Both the position numbers and the translations under genes were made by a program. DNA of 64,000 nt from Mucinivorans sp036654415. Lineage in GTDB: Bacteria > Bacteroidota > Bacteroidia > Bacteroidales > Rikenellaceae. Below the pieces are notes generated by a model that ran no database searches, was not told the origin of the DNA, and saw only the letters and a list, made by a program, of their open reading frames with translations. Location of the stretch: NCBI GenBank assembly GCA_036654415.1, contig JAVVSB010000006.1, positions 4,670 to 68,669 of the forward strand, written 5' to 3'. Below, in pieces: positions 1-9,024 of the stretch (its first letter is position 1; each line of letters starts with the position of its first letter).

Positions 1-1227
1 AATAATGGCTGGAGGAGCCTCATTAGCCCCCAGTCGATGTGCATTGGTGGCACTCGAAATAATAGCCTTAAATAGACCATTATGACGATTGACAGCCATT
101 AGGGTGTTGACCAAGAAGGTGACAAACTGAAGATTCTCTTTGGCCGACTTACCAGGCTGAAAAAGATTAACCCCCGTATCGGTTCCCAATGACCAATTGT
201 TATGTTTACCCGAACCATTAATCCCCTTAAAAGGTTTTTCATGTATCAAAACACGAAAACTATGATGCCGCGCCACACGGTGCATTAGAGTCATCAAGAG
301 TAAGTTATGGTCATTGGCCAGATTAGCTTCCTCGTAAATAGGGGCCAGTTCAAACTGGTTGGGAGCGACCTCATTATGGCGTGTCTTGGCTGGAATCCCC
401 AATTTGAGGCATTCATACTCCAACTCTTTCATATAGGCCATAACACGCATAGGAATAGAACCAAAATAGTGATCCTCAAGCTGCTGATTCTTGGCACTTT
501 CGTGACCAATAAGAGTGCGCCCCGTAAGGATTAAATCGGGACGAGCGGCCCACAGACCATCATCAACCAAAAAATACTCTTGCTCCCACCCCAAAAAAGC
601 AGTCACACGCTTGACACTAGGGTCAAACATTTGGCACACAGCCGTAGCAGCTTTGTCAACAACATCAATAGACTTCAAAAGAGGAGCCTTAAAATCTAAT
701 GCCTCGCCCGTGTAGGAGATAAAAATAGTTGGTATACAGAGTGTGGTATCGACTATAAAAGCTGGAGAAGTGGCATCCCAAGCCGAATAACCTCGAGCCT
801 CAAAAGTGGAACGCGTGCCGCCATTGGGAAAACTCGAAGCATCGCCCTCTTGCTGGACAAGCAACTTACCCGAGAACTCTTCGATGAGCCCCCCGCTACC
901 ATCATGTTCAATAAAAGCATCATGTTTCTCGGCCGTGCCGCCAGTGAGCGGCTGAAACCAATGTGTATAGTGTGTTGCACCATTCTCCATAGCCCACTGT
1001 TTCATGCCAGCAGCCACTGAATTGGCCAACTCTTTGGGCAGCAATGTCCGATTATTCATAGCATCACAAACAGCCTGATAGACATTCTTAGGCAGATATT
1101 TACGCATTTTGGCTTGGTTGAAGACCTGCTTGGCAAAGTAATCCGAAGGACGCCCCTCTGGCACTGCAACACTAACAGCCTTACGCTCGATGGCCTGCTG
1201 AACCATCTTAAAACGGAGTGTAGTCAT
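1..1227 (-). CDS. glnN: Type III glutamine synthetase, 3' end outside window
   Basis: ATP-dependent cytoplasmic synthesis of glutamine from glutamate and ammonium. I translated the minus strand by hand from the ATG at 1225-1227 and it stays open for 409 codons to the window edge, so only the N-terminal part of a roughly 700-residue protein is present. Segments typical of the GlnN (GSIII) family are visible: FQPLTGGTAEKHD, GGTRSTFEARGY, FLGWEQEYF, RHNEVAPNQFELAP and KGINGSGKHNNWS, the last two from the catalytic core. A TACCTTTG promoter element lies 21 bases upstream of the start. The gene is divergent from holB. Family assignment is firm; the C-terminus and downstream neighbours cannot be seen. 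Confidence 0.95.
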   Translation of the reverse strand, partial: MTTLRFKMVQQAIERKAVSVAVPEGRPSDYFAKQVFNQAKMRKYLPKNVYQAVCDAMNNRTLLPKELANSVAAGMKQWAMENGATHYTHWFQPLTGGTAEKHDAFIEHDGSGGLIEEFSGKLLVQQEGDASSFPNGGTRSTFEARGYSAWDATSPAFIVDTTLCIPTIFISYTGEALDFKAPLLKSIDVVDKAATAVCQMFDPSVKRVTAFLGWEQEYFLVDDGLWAARPDLILTGRTLIGHESAKNQQLEDHYFGSIPMRVMAYMKELEYECLKLGIPAKTRHNEVAPNQFELAPIYEEANLANDHNLLLMTLMHRVARHHSFRVLIHEKPFKGINGSGKHNNWSLGTDTGVNLFQPGKSAKENLQFVTFLVNTLMAVNRHNGLFKAIISSATNAHRLGANEAPPAII

Positions 1228-1248
1228 CTAATTTGTTTTTTACGGAGG

Positions 1249-1256
1249 CAAAGGTA
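1249..1256 (-). promoter_or_regulatory. Bacteroidota -7 promoter element for glnN
   Basis: On the minus strand this reads TACCTTTG, an exact match to the Bacteroidota consensus TAnnTTTG. It sits 21 bases upstream of the glnN ATG and is divergent from the holB element at 1279. I see no good TTTG -33 box at the expected spacing. Confidence 0.6.
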
Positions 1257-1278
1257 TAGAAAATTCATCGATTTTTTA

Positions 1279-1286
1279 TATTTTTG
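1279..1286 (+). promoter_or_regulatory. Bacteroidota -7 promoter element for holB-folK
   Basis: TATTTTTG matches TAnnTTTG exactly and ends only four bases before the ATG at 1291. Transcription normally starts a few bases downstream of this element, so the mRNA would have almost no 5' leader. This also argues against any start upstream of 1291. Confidence 0.5.
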
Positions 1287-1290
1287 TAGA

Positions 1291-2430
1291 ATGTTATTCC
1301 AAGAAATTATAGGTCAAGAGGCGACCAAAGATTTTCTGCGCCACTCTTTTCTACAGGGGCGCACCCCACATGCTCAGATGCTTATCGGTGGTGCCTCGGG
1401 CGGAGCTCTGCCATTGGCCATGGCCTTTGCACAATGGGTGATGTGCGGCAACCGTACCGAAACAGAGAGTTGTGGAAAGTGTGCCAATTGCCTAAAAATA
1501 AGCCATATGGAGCACCCAGACCTCCACTTTATTTTCCCCGTAAACGACGCTAAGGCCAGCTCGGCAGACAAACCAACTTCGGATAAATATATCACTCAGT
1601 GGCGAGACATAATAGCTATCACTGGCGGATACTTCGACCGACAAGATTGGTACAAAAAAATTGAGATAGAGAACAAGCAGGGAATTATCCGCCGCGAGGA
1701 GGCAGCCGAAATACTACGTAAGATGAGCCTTAAATCGTATGAGGGAGGATACAAAATCGTAATTATATGGTTACCCGAAACCATGCAAGACGGGGCGGCA
1801 AATGCCCTACTAAAACTTATAGAAGAGCCAGCTCCAGGAACGCTATTTTTATTAGTAAGCGAAGACAGCTCATTGGTGATTAACACAATACGCTCACGAG
1901 CACAACAAATAATAGTACCAAAATTAGAGACTACAATAATGGCCGCAGAGCTTAGCCAAAGGTTTGGATGCCAAGCAGTGCAGGCTATGGAGATAGCCCA
2001 CAGTAGCGATGGCCACTGGGCTCAAGCTATGAAAATAGCACAAGGGTCTCAATTGATGGATAACTACACGCTCTTTACTGAACTTATGCGTATGGCCTAC
2101 CAAAATAATTTCTTAAAACTCTTCGACTGGGCCGAAGGAATGGCAGCAATAGGGCGCGAGGCTCAACGCAACTTCTGCTTGGAATCCATAGCCATGCTGC
2201 GCGATTGCTACTTAATTGGCATAGGGTTGCCGCAACTGAGCTATATCGGAGGGGCGAAGTTGGACTTTGGCAAAAAATTCGCCCCTTTTGTCAACCACAA
2301 AACCGTAGAGCCATTTGTAGAGGAGTTCGAGCGACTCTCGGCCGAATTACGACAAAACGGGAATCCAAAGATTCTCTTTAGCCATTTCGCCATGACACTG
2401 TGTAAAATTTTCGCCTCAGCAAAAAAATAA
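1291..2430 (+). CDS. holB: DNA polymerase III delta' subunit
   Basis: Clamp-loader subunit (379 aa) that with delta and tau/gamma loads the sliding clamp during replication. The reading frame is open from further upstream, but the protein similar to the family begins at MLFQEIIGQE (ATG 1291), and a promoter element sits immediately before it, so that start is chosen. Near residue 30 there is a degenerate Walker A-like loop (GGASGGALPLA) lacking the Lys-Thr of an active ATPase, as expected for delta'. The Cys-rich zinc-binding segment follows (CGKCANC with an earlier Cys). The segment NALLKLIEEP is the conserved AAA+ motif of clamp-loader proteins. The stop overlaps the folK start by one base (TAATG), implying coupled translation. 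Confidence 0.9.
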   Translation: MLFQEIIGQEATKDFLRHSFLQGRTPHAQMLIGGASGGALPLAMAFAQWVMCGNRTETESCGKCANCLKISHMEHPDLHFIFPVNDAKASSADKPTSDKYITQWRDIIAITGGYFDRQDWYKKIEIENKQGIIRREEAAEILRKMSLKSYEGGYKIVIIWLPETMQDGAANALLKLIEEPAPGTLFLLVSEDSSLVINTIRSRAQQIIVPKLETTIMAAELSQRFGCQAVQAMEIAHSSDGHWAQAMKIAQGSQLMDNYTLFTELMRMAYQNNFLKLFDWAEGMAAIGREAQRNFCLESIAMLRDCYLIGIGLPQLSYIGGAKLDFGKKFAPFVNHKTVEPFVEEFERLSAELRQNGNPKILFSHFAMTLCKIFASAKK

Positions 2431-2858
2431 TGGCTCGTGCAACACTCCTCTTAGGCAGCAATCTAGGTCAGAGCCACGCTCTGCTAAACAAGGCTACCTC
2501 CCTAATTCAAGAGTTAGCGGGGCCAATAGTAGACCTTACACCCATTGAACAGACTGCGCCATGGGGAATGGCCAAGGGAACGCATGACTTTTTTAACCAA
2601 ATTGTAGTTATAAACACCTCATTGACACCCCTTGAACTACTTGATGTTCTGGAGAATATAGAACGTGCTTTGGGACGCACGCACAAAGCCACCACTTGGC
2701 GTGCTCCAAGGCGAGAGTACGCTAGCCGAACAATGGATATCGACATACTCTACTACGACTTCCTGACCATGGACAGCCCACGGTTGGCACTGCCCCACCC
2801 TCGCATTTCCGAAAGAGAGTTCGTGACCAAACTACTACTCCATCTCAAAGAACATTAA
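2430..2858 (+). CDS. folK: HPPK, folate biosynthesis pyrophosphokinase
   Basis: 2-amino-4-hydroxy-6-hydroxymethyldihydropteridine pyrophosphokinase (142 aa) transfers pyrophosphate from ATP to the pterin precursor of folate. The N-terminal LLLGSNLG, the NQIV segment, and the signature RTMDIDILYYD near residue 105, which carries the two metal-binding aspartates, are all present, followed by LPHPRI. Length is slightly short of the usual 150-160 but the fold elements are complete. It overlaps holB by one base, and its stop overlaps the stop of the convergent HD-domain gene by four bases. The holB-folK pair is common in Bacteroidales. Confidence 0.95.
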   Translation: MARATLLLGSNLGQSHALLNKATSLIQELAGPIVDLTPIEQTAPWGMAKGTHDFFNQIVVINTSLTPLELLDVLENIERALGRTHKATTWRAPRREYASRTMDIDILYYDFLTMDSPRLALPHPRISEREFVTKLLLHLKEH

Positions 2859-4705
2859 TGACGAACAGGATAAGCAATACGTGCATGGTAGATATTAGAG
2901 AGTTTGGACTTAAACAGATTTTTGATACGCCCCACCTCCTCAAAGGTGAGCTCCGAAGAGTCCAACTGTCCATTATCAATCTGTGTTTGAATAATTGTAT
3001 CGACCAAGTTATCAAGTGCCTCACGCTCATAAGAGGGTAAAGAGCGTGAGGCTGCCTCAACCGAATCGGCCATCATACAAATCGACACCTCACGAGAGAC
3101 TGGTTTAGGGCCTGGATACTCAAAGAAACTCTCATCAAAGGGCACACCCAGAGCACGCTGTTTGACCAGAAAGAAATATATCTGAGAAGTACCATGATGG
3201 CTGGCTATAAATTCTTGTACCTGACGTGGAATATTATGTTTTTGAGCTATAGCTAGACCATCGGTGACGTGGGCCCGAACCAATCTAGCACTCTCGATTG
3301 GAGACAAATCATCGTGCGGGTTGAAGGTCCCGCTAAGGTTCTCGATAAAATAAAACGGGTTCTCAACCTTGCCAATATCATGATATAGAGCTCCGCAACG
3401 AGCTTGCAACGCGTTGGCCCCAATCTCCAGAGCCGCCCCTTCGGCCAAATTGGCCACTTGAACCGAGTGTTGAAAAGTGCCAGGAGCCTCTTGAGCCAAA
3501 CGTAAAAGCAATTGATGGTTGGTGTCCGAAAGTTCGAGATAGGTAACCTCAGAGACAAAACCGAAGCTCTTTTCAATTAAAAAGATGGCTTGATAAAAAC
3601 CAAGCACCAAAAAATTATTGACTAGCAACCAGACAAAATTACGTAATGAGGCCATCGAGAAACTGGCATCACGCATAAGCACAAAGCAGACCACCATTAA
3701 AATTTCGACCACAAAGATTACCCCCACAGCCTTAAAAAAAGCGGTACGGTGGTAGAGATGTTGCAACATGAAAATAGCAACCATGCCTGCCATGAAATTC
3801 AACACAAAAAAATCAAATGGGACCTTGACCGCCAAAGCTCCAAGTAAGGCAATGGATAGATTCCCCAGAATAGCCGCCCGCATATTAAAAAATGTCATCA
3901 GATAGATGGCCACCACTGGTAACGGAACCAAGTAGGGGCTCAACCCATCAACACGCATGGTGATGGAGACCAAAGAGGACATAAGCACATAGAGCATAAA
4001 GACAAATATCAGCTGCCGCATACCATGGCCAAAATAGAACTTAGCGAAACGAGAGAAATAGAGTACGTTGATGGATAGCAACATGAGTACCAAACCAAAA
4101 CGACCCAATAACACCCAAGCGCGACTAACCCCAGTACCTACCCTACTCTCATATTGAGCCTTGAGCGAACTTAGCACCATCTGAACTTCGCTATCCACCA
4201 CCTGACCCTTGGCCACAACAACCTCACCCTCGCGGACCAGGCCACGATTGAGCGATATATTGTTAAGTTCCTCATTACGCAATTTGGTGGTAAGAATAGC
4301 GTCGAAAATTAGATTGGGCTTGCGCGAGACCATCTCGACCTCAAGATTCTCAACAGGCACCGAACGCACTTTAGTGCCTAAGACAACCCGTATTACCTTA
4401 CCCTGATAAGCTAGTCGGTCGCTTTGGGAGAGTATCCCGCATAAATAGTATCGTCGTTGGGCACTATCAACAAGCGGAACCATGGAGGTATCTTGGCGAA
4501 AAACAGGCTCAAAATTAGATATTACCTCCTCTTGTTGCTGTTGGATAAGCTCCTGAGCCTTGGCTATAGGAATATCAAACGGGGCAACCAAAGTGGCCCC
4601 ATTCCACACCTCACCACGCGAAGCGGTCATCTCGACCAAACCTCGATGAGGAATCAAGACTGTAATAGTCACTGCACTAAGCAATACCAATAATATCTTT
4701 TTCAT
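2855..4705 (-). CDS. pgpH: PgpH-like 7TM-HD cyclic-di-AMP phosphodiesterase
   Basis: Membrane protein of 616 aa with the 7TMR-HD architecture: an N-terminal membrane anchor, an extracytoplasmic domain (about residues 25-200), a block of about seven hydrophobic helices (about 205-390) and a cytoplasmic HD phosphohydrolase domain (about 400-600). HD residues are visible in FQHSVQVA, ALYHDIGK, NPHDD and ASHHGT. PgpH-family proteins hydrolyse cyclic-di-AMP to pApA, so that role is inferred by family. It is the last gene of a tight minus-strand unit: its ATG lies six bases after the stop of the GH92 gene at 4712. No diadenylate cyclase is in the window. The N-terminus is a little shorter than in many relatives. 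Confidence 0.85.
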   Translation of the reverse strand: MKKILLVLLSAVTITVLIPHRGLVEMTASRGEVWNGATLVAPFDIPIAKAQELIQQQQEEVISNFEPVFRQDTSMVPLVDSAQRRYYLCGILSQSDRLAYQGKVIRVVLGTKVRSVPVENLEVEMVSRKPNLIFDAILTTKLRNEELNNISLNRGLVREGEVVVAKGQVVDSEVQMVLSSLKAQYESRVGTGVSRAWVLLGRFGLVLMLLSINVLYFSRFAKFYFGHGMRQLIFVFMLYVLMSSLVSITMRVDGLSPYLVPLPVVAIYLMTFFNMRAAILGNLSIALLGALAVKVPFDFFVLNFMAGMVAIFMLQHLYHRTAFFKAVGVIFVVEILMVVCFVLMRDASFSMASLRNFVWLLVNNFLVLGFYQAIFLIEKSFGFVSEVTYLELSDTNHQLLLRLAQEAPGTFQHSVQVANLAEGAALEIGANALQARCGALYHDIGKVENPFYFIENLSGTFNPHDDLSPIESARLVRAHVTDGLAIAQKHNIPRQVQEFIASHHGTSQIYFFLVKQRALGVPFDESFFEYPGPKPVSREVSICMMADSVEAASRSLPSYEREALDNLVDTIIQTQIDNGQLDSSELTFEEVGRIKNLFKSKLSNIYHARIAYPVRH

Positions 4706-4711
4706 AACACC

Positions 4712-6877
4712 CTAATAATTCAGAATAAGCTCACCACCAGCCATAATGTCTTTGTAATCAATAGTACTACGCGTGTATGGCTTACCATTGAGTGTGGCAC
4801 TATGGTGATAAGGTTTAGTAGTTGAGGCCCCACGAGCCAGGAGCGTAAAGCTTGTGTCGTTGGGCAAAGCAAGAGTTACCTTATCAAAAATAGGCGAAGT
4901 AATAAAAAATTCGCCACCTGCTGGATTAGGTTGATAGAGCCCCATGGCATTAAGGACATACCAAGCACTCATCTGACCACAATCTTCATTACCACTAAGA
5001 CCATCTACAGCATCGAAGTAGAGCGAATCCATAATAAAGCGCGCCTTAGCAGCTGTTTTTTCGGGTTTACCCATCCAGGCATAGTGAAAAATGGCACTGT
5101 GGCTAGGTTCATTACCATGGGCATACTGCCCTATCATACCTGAGATATCGGGAGAGCTATCGGACGAGGGGACAAAAGCGGTACTAAAAAGGCTATCCAA
5201 ACGAAGCTCTGCCGCCTCTAAAGATGAATAAAGGGAGTAGAGTCCCTGAGGGTCGTGTGGCACCATCCACGAATATTGCCACGCATTACCCTCGCAAAAA
5301 TCGTCACCACGATGGGTGGAGTGCTCAGCACTAAAAGGGGTACGACGAGTACCATCGGCCATAAGGCCTTTGACAAAACAGTCAGAGGGGTCAAAATACT
5401 TTTTATAACTCAACGAACGAGCCAAGAAATAGTCGTAATCAGCTTGTTGACCCAACATTTTGGCAACCGAGGCAATAGAGGCATCAGAGATACAATATTC
5501 CAAAGCCATGGCCACACTCTCGCCCATACTATCGGCTGGTATATAGCCCCGTTCACGCACAAACTTTAACCCCCGTTCATCGAGCTTAGTATAGGCCTTA
5601 AGAGCCTCATAGGCACGTTGATAATCAAAACATTTTACACCTTTAAGCATGGCATCGGCAATGACTTGAACCGACCCAAAACCAACCATACAATCAGTCT
5701 CGTTACCCCACAAGTGCCACACAGGTAATTTCCCCTGCTCGTCATAGATGGCAAGCATCGAATTGACCATATCACTCACCCTATCTGGCTCGGTGAGGGT
5801 AAAAAGTGGATGAGCAGCACGATAAGTGTCCCAAAGCGAAAAAATAGTATAAGATTTGAAATTAGAACTTTTATGCGTGTTACCATCAGCGCCACGATAA
5901 CGACCATCGACATCCGAAAAGATGGATGGAAAAAACATTGTGTGGTAAAGAGCTGTATAAAAAGTTCTTAGACGCGAAGAGTCAGCTCCCTCGGCCTGAA
6001 CTACCCCAAGGGCTGAGTTCCAAGATTGTTGAGCCTGAGAGCGTATCTGTTCAAAGCTACGCCCACGGGCCTCGCTCTCGAAGTTGGCCCTGGCACCCTG
6101 AATATCAACACCCGAGATGGCAACTTGGCACTCCAGAGTGTCAATTGGGGCAAAGACCAGACGATAGTAACAGCTATCAACCACCACAATTTGCTTATTA
6201 TGTGGATTATAACTGGTGTCTGAGGCCACTTCAATAGCAGTGATGGGGTGAGAAAAGCTGGCTGTAAAATATATTCTATCATCCTTGGCCCACCCTGTTG
6301 AAAGGCGCAAACCCTCAATCTTAGTAGGGCTCACCTGGCGTAACTCACACCCTGTAGGCCAATCCCAACCGATACCCTGTTTGAGGTCAATGATAAGCTC
6401 CACTGGTTTGCCAAAAGGGAAAATATAACGTTGAAAACCTGTACGCTCAGAGGCTGTCAACTGCACCTGAATACCATATTTTAAAAGCATGACACTATAA
6501 AAACCTGCCTCAGCCTGTTCTTGGGAGTGCGAAAAAGAGGAAAAGAAAGACTCGCGACGAAGAGCAACACCGCCTGTGGTGGGCATAAAGTGGATATCGC
6601 CCTTGTCACCAATACCTGTACCACTGAGATGAGTCATACCAAAACCAGAAATTGTACTATCGGAACTGTGGTAACCCGAACTCCAATCCCACCCTTGACT
6701 CATCTGCGTGGGGCCAAGTTGCACCATACCATGAGGTACGTTGGCACCCACAAAGACGTGGCCGTGACCACCACTGCCGATTAACGGATCCACAAAATCA
6801 GTGTACTTATCAATGGTAATGGTCCCTGTATGTGTAGCACAACTATAAAGAAGAGCCAGAAAAAGTAACTTTTTCAT
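4712..6877 (-). CDS. GH92 alpha-mannosidase lipoprotein
   Basis: Exo-acting alpha-mannosidase of glycoside hydrolase family 92 (721 aa), probably on the cell surface or in the periplasm. The signal peptide ends in a lipobox (LLYSC, Cys13). The N-terminal beta-sandwich begins at FVDPLIGSGGHGH; the (alpha/alpha)6 catalytic domain carries HGNEPSH (587-593, the proposed acid Glu) and GNEDCGQMSAW (from 629, with the Asp/Glu ligands), both intact. GH92 enzymes are calcium-dependent and remove mannose from N-glycans, mostly alpha-1,2 linkages; exact linkage cannot be told from sequence. Only two bases separate it from the second GH92 gene upstream, to which it is clearly paralogous but divergent. 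Confidence 0.93.
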   Translation of the reverse strand: MKKLLFLALLYSCATHTGTITIDKYTDFVDPLIGSGGHGHVFVGANVPHGMVQLGPTQMSQGWDWSSGYHSSDSTISGFGMTHLSGTGIGDKGDIHFMPTTGGVALRRESFFSSFSHSQEQAEAGFYSVMLLKYGIQVQLTASERTGFQRYIFPFGKPVELIIDLKQGIGWDWPTGCELRQVSPTKIEGLRLSTGWAKDDRIYFTASFSHPITAIEVASDTSYNPHNKQIVVVDSCYYRLVFAPIDTLECQVAISGVDIQGARANFESEARGRSFEQIRSQAQQSWNSALGVVQAEGADSSRLRTFYTALYHTMFFPSIFSDVDGRYRGADGNTHKSSNFKSYTIFSLWDTYRAAHPLFTLTEPDRVSDMVNSMLAIYDEQGKLPVWHLWGNETDCMVGFGSVQVIADAMLKGVKCFDYQRAYEALKAYTKLDERGLKFVRERGYIPADSMGESVAMALEYCISDASIASVAKMLGQQADYDYFLARSLSYKKYFDPSDCFVKGLMADGTRRTPFSAEHSTHRGDDFCEGNAWQYSWMVPHDPQGLYSLYSSLEAAELRLDSLFSTAFVPSSDSSPDISGMIGQYAHGNEPSHSAIFHYAWMGKPEKTAAKARFIMDSLYFDAVDGLSGNEDCGQMSAWYVLNAMGLYQPNPAGGEFFITSPIFDKVTLALPNDTSFTLLARGASTTKPYHHSATLNGKPYTRSTIDYKDIMAGGELILNY

Positions 6878-6879
6878 AT

Positions 6880-9018
6880 CTATTTGATTATAAATTCCAA
6901 TGTCCCACCACGTGAAATATCATCCCAAGTGATAAAACGTTGCCTTAGCTCATGACCATTCAACTCGATACACTCCACTTGGTAATGCTCAGCGGAGAGA
7001 CCGCGCGCAAGGATGGTAAAGTTACCATTGAGTGTAATCTTCTCGAAGAGTGGCACACCCAACTCATACCTAAGAGAAGCTGGGTCAACAGGGTAAAAAC
7101 CCATAGCCGAAAAAACCAACCACGCACTCATCTGACCACAATCTTCATTACCACAAAGCCCATCGGGCAGAGCAGAATATTGTGTACGCATAATTTGATT
7201 TACATAGCTCACCGTCTTGTCGTGCCGCCCCACACTATTGTATAGGTAAGCCACATGGTGAGAGGGCTCGTTGCCATGGGCATACTGCCCTATCATACCA
7301 GTGGAAAAAATAGGCAGTGAATCCTGCGGTAAAGACTCCACGGTAAACATACTATCCAAAGCACTTTCAAAAGCCAAATTACCCCCCATCAGTGAGACCA
7401 AAGAGGCCACATCCTGCTGAACAGCAAAACGGTATTGCCATCCGTTACTCTCGGTTATATGGTGAGTATAGGCCTTAGGATTGAAGGCTGGCTCAAAAAC
7501 GCCATCAGCATTACGAGGTTGAAAAAAACCATCTTTAAAAATATTTTTGTAGTTGAGTGACCGTTTAAGGAACTCTTGTGCAATCTCCTTTTTACCCATC
7601 TTTTGAGCCATCAAGTAGATACACCAATCATCATAGGCATATTCCAAGGTTTTACTCACACTCTCAATGTTTTTATCGGCTGGGACATATCCCAAACTCG
7701 CGTAATCACCCAAGCCTCGATAAGAGGGCTGGCTCATTGAGGCCACAGAGGCTGACAGAGCCCGCTCTGCATCCATAGGCACGCCCTTGAGATAGGCCTC
7801 AGCAATCACAGCAATAGAGTGATAGCCTATCATCATATCGGTCTCATTGCCCCACATATTCCAGACTGGAAGCGCACCATGCTCATCAAAAAAGGCCAAA
7901 AAAGAGCGCACCATATCGGCCACACGTTCACTTTCAAGAATGGTCAGTAGTGGGTGCTCGGCACGGTAAGTGTCCCAAAGCGAAAAAGTATGGTAGGTGG
8001 TAAAATCAGCTTTATGAACTCTCTTGTCGGCTCCAAAATAGTTGCCAGTAACATCGCTAAAAATAGTAGGAGCCAACATGGTACGATAAAGGGCAGTATA
8101 AAAAATCTTACGCTCATCGGCAGTTCCTCCCTCGACATTAATCTTACTAAGCTCGCTATTCCACATAGCAACAGCCGCACGATGAGCCTTATCGAAATCA
8201 ACAGAGGAGAGTTCAGCCTCGAAATTGGCATACGCCCCCTCAATCGAAACAGCAGAGATAGCTGTACGTACCTCTATCTTTTCGCCCTCGGAGGTGGCAA
8301 AATAGAACTGTCCGATGGCGTTTTTAAGACTGTCATACTGCGGTTCGATATGGATGGTGTAGACGTCCTCTATATGGCTATGGATAAAAGGTTTCGAGAA
8401 CTTGGTAACAAAATAGACTCTCTGCTCGGTAGCCCACCCCTGAGAGAGACGATACCCCTGAATGGTAAGGCTGTCAATAACCGTTATCTCGCTACCCATC
8501 GGGTAGTCCCAATTCATACTCTTAAAAAGATTGACCTGTACCAAAGCACTATCGGCATGGGGGAAAGTATAGCGTTGCAATCCTCCACGACAAGTGGCTG
8601 TAAGCTCTACATTAATGCCGTAATCCTCTAAGAAGACCTGATAGTAGCCAGCCGATGCTCGCTCTCGATTATGCGAAAATTTGGAATGGAGCCCCAACTC
8701 GCCTGGGGCAATATGGTAAGGGCGCACGGCGGGCATAAAAAGTATATCATATAAATCACCAGCCCCAGTGCCACTAAGATGAGTATGCGAAAAACCAGCA
8801 ATGGTAGAATCGCCATAAGAGTAGCCCGATATTCGCTGCCACCCACTCAGACCATTATCGGGACTAAGTTGCACCATACCAAATGGGACTTGGGCCCCAG
8901 GGTAGACATTCCCAGGCCCAGAAGTACCAATAATAGGGTCAACCATAACTGCATAATCGACCTTAGAAGTGGTACAAGCAGTGGATAAGCACAGCAGCAG
9001 AAGAATTTTCTTTATCAT
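6880..9018 (-). CDS. GH92 alpha-mannosidase lipoprotein, second copy
   Basis: Second GH92 exo-alpha-mannosidase (712 aa), with signal peptide and lipobox (LSTAC, Cys15). It starts the family fold at MVDPIIGTSGPGN and keeps both catalytic segments, HGNEPSH (581-587) and GNEDCGQMSAW (from 623). The GNETDMMIGYHS segment in mid-protein is also typical. Sequence differs enough from the neighbour at 4712 that the two may act on different mannose linkages (inference). It lies six bases after the stop of the MacB-like permease gene and two bases before the next GH92 start, so the four genes from 10281 to 2855 look co-transcribed. Confidence 0.93.
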   Translation of the reverse strand: MIKKILLLLCLSTACTTSKVDYAVMVDPIIGTSGPGNVYPGAQVPFGMVQLSPDNGLSGWQRISGYSYGDSTIAGFSHTHLSGTGAGDLYDILFMPAVRPYHIAPGELGLHSKFSHNRERASAGYYQVFLEDYGINVELTATCRGGLQRYTFPHADSALVQVNLFKSMNWDYPMGSEITVIDSLTIQGYRLSQGWATEQRVYFVTKFSKPFIHSHIEDVYTIHIEPQYDSLKNAIGQFYFATSEGEKIEVRTAISAVSIEGAYANFEAELSSVDFDKAHRAAVAMWNSELSKINVEGGTADERKIFYTALYRTMLAPTIFSDVTGNYFGADKRVHKADFTTYHTFSLWDTYRAEHPLLTILESERVADMVRSFLAFFDEHGALPVWNMWGNETDMMIGYHSIAVIAEAYLKGVPMDAERALSASVASMSQPSYRGLGDYASLGYVPADKNIESVSKTLEYAYDDWCIYLMAQKMGKKEIAQEFLKRSLNYKNIFKDGFFQPRNADGVFEPAFNPKAYTHHITESNGWQYRFAVQQDVASLVSLMGGNLAFESALDSMFTVESLPQDSLPIFSTGMIGQYAHGNEPSHHVAYLYNSVGRHDKTVSYVNQIMRTQYSALPDGLCGNEDCGQMSAWLVFSAMGFYPVDPASLRYELGVPLFEKITLNGNFTILARGLSAEHYQVECIELNGHELRQRFITWDDISRGGTLEFIIK

Positions 9019-9024
9019 CTTTTA

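Noticed and set aside
1114..1290. Longer N-terminus for holB
   Set aside because: The extension is unlike the family, overlaps the glnN start region and both promoter elements.
7954..8631. 225-codon open frame on the plus strand inside the GH92 gene
   Set aside because: Antisense shadow of a clear GH92 coding region, no recognisable protein features.
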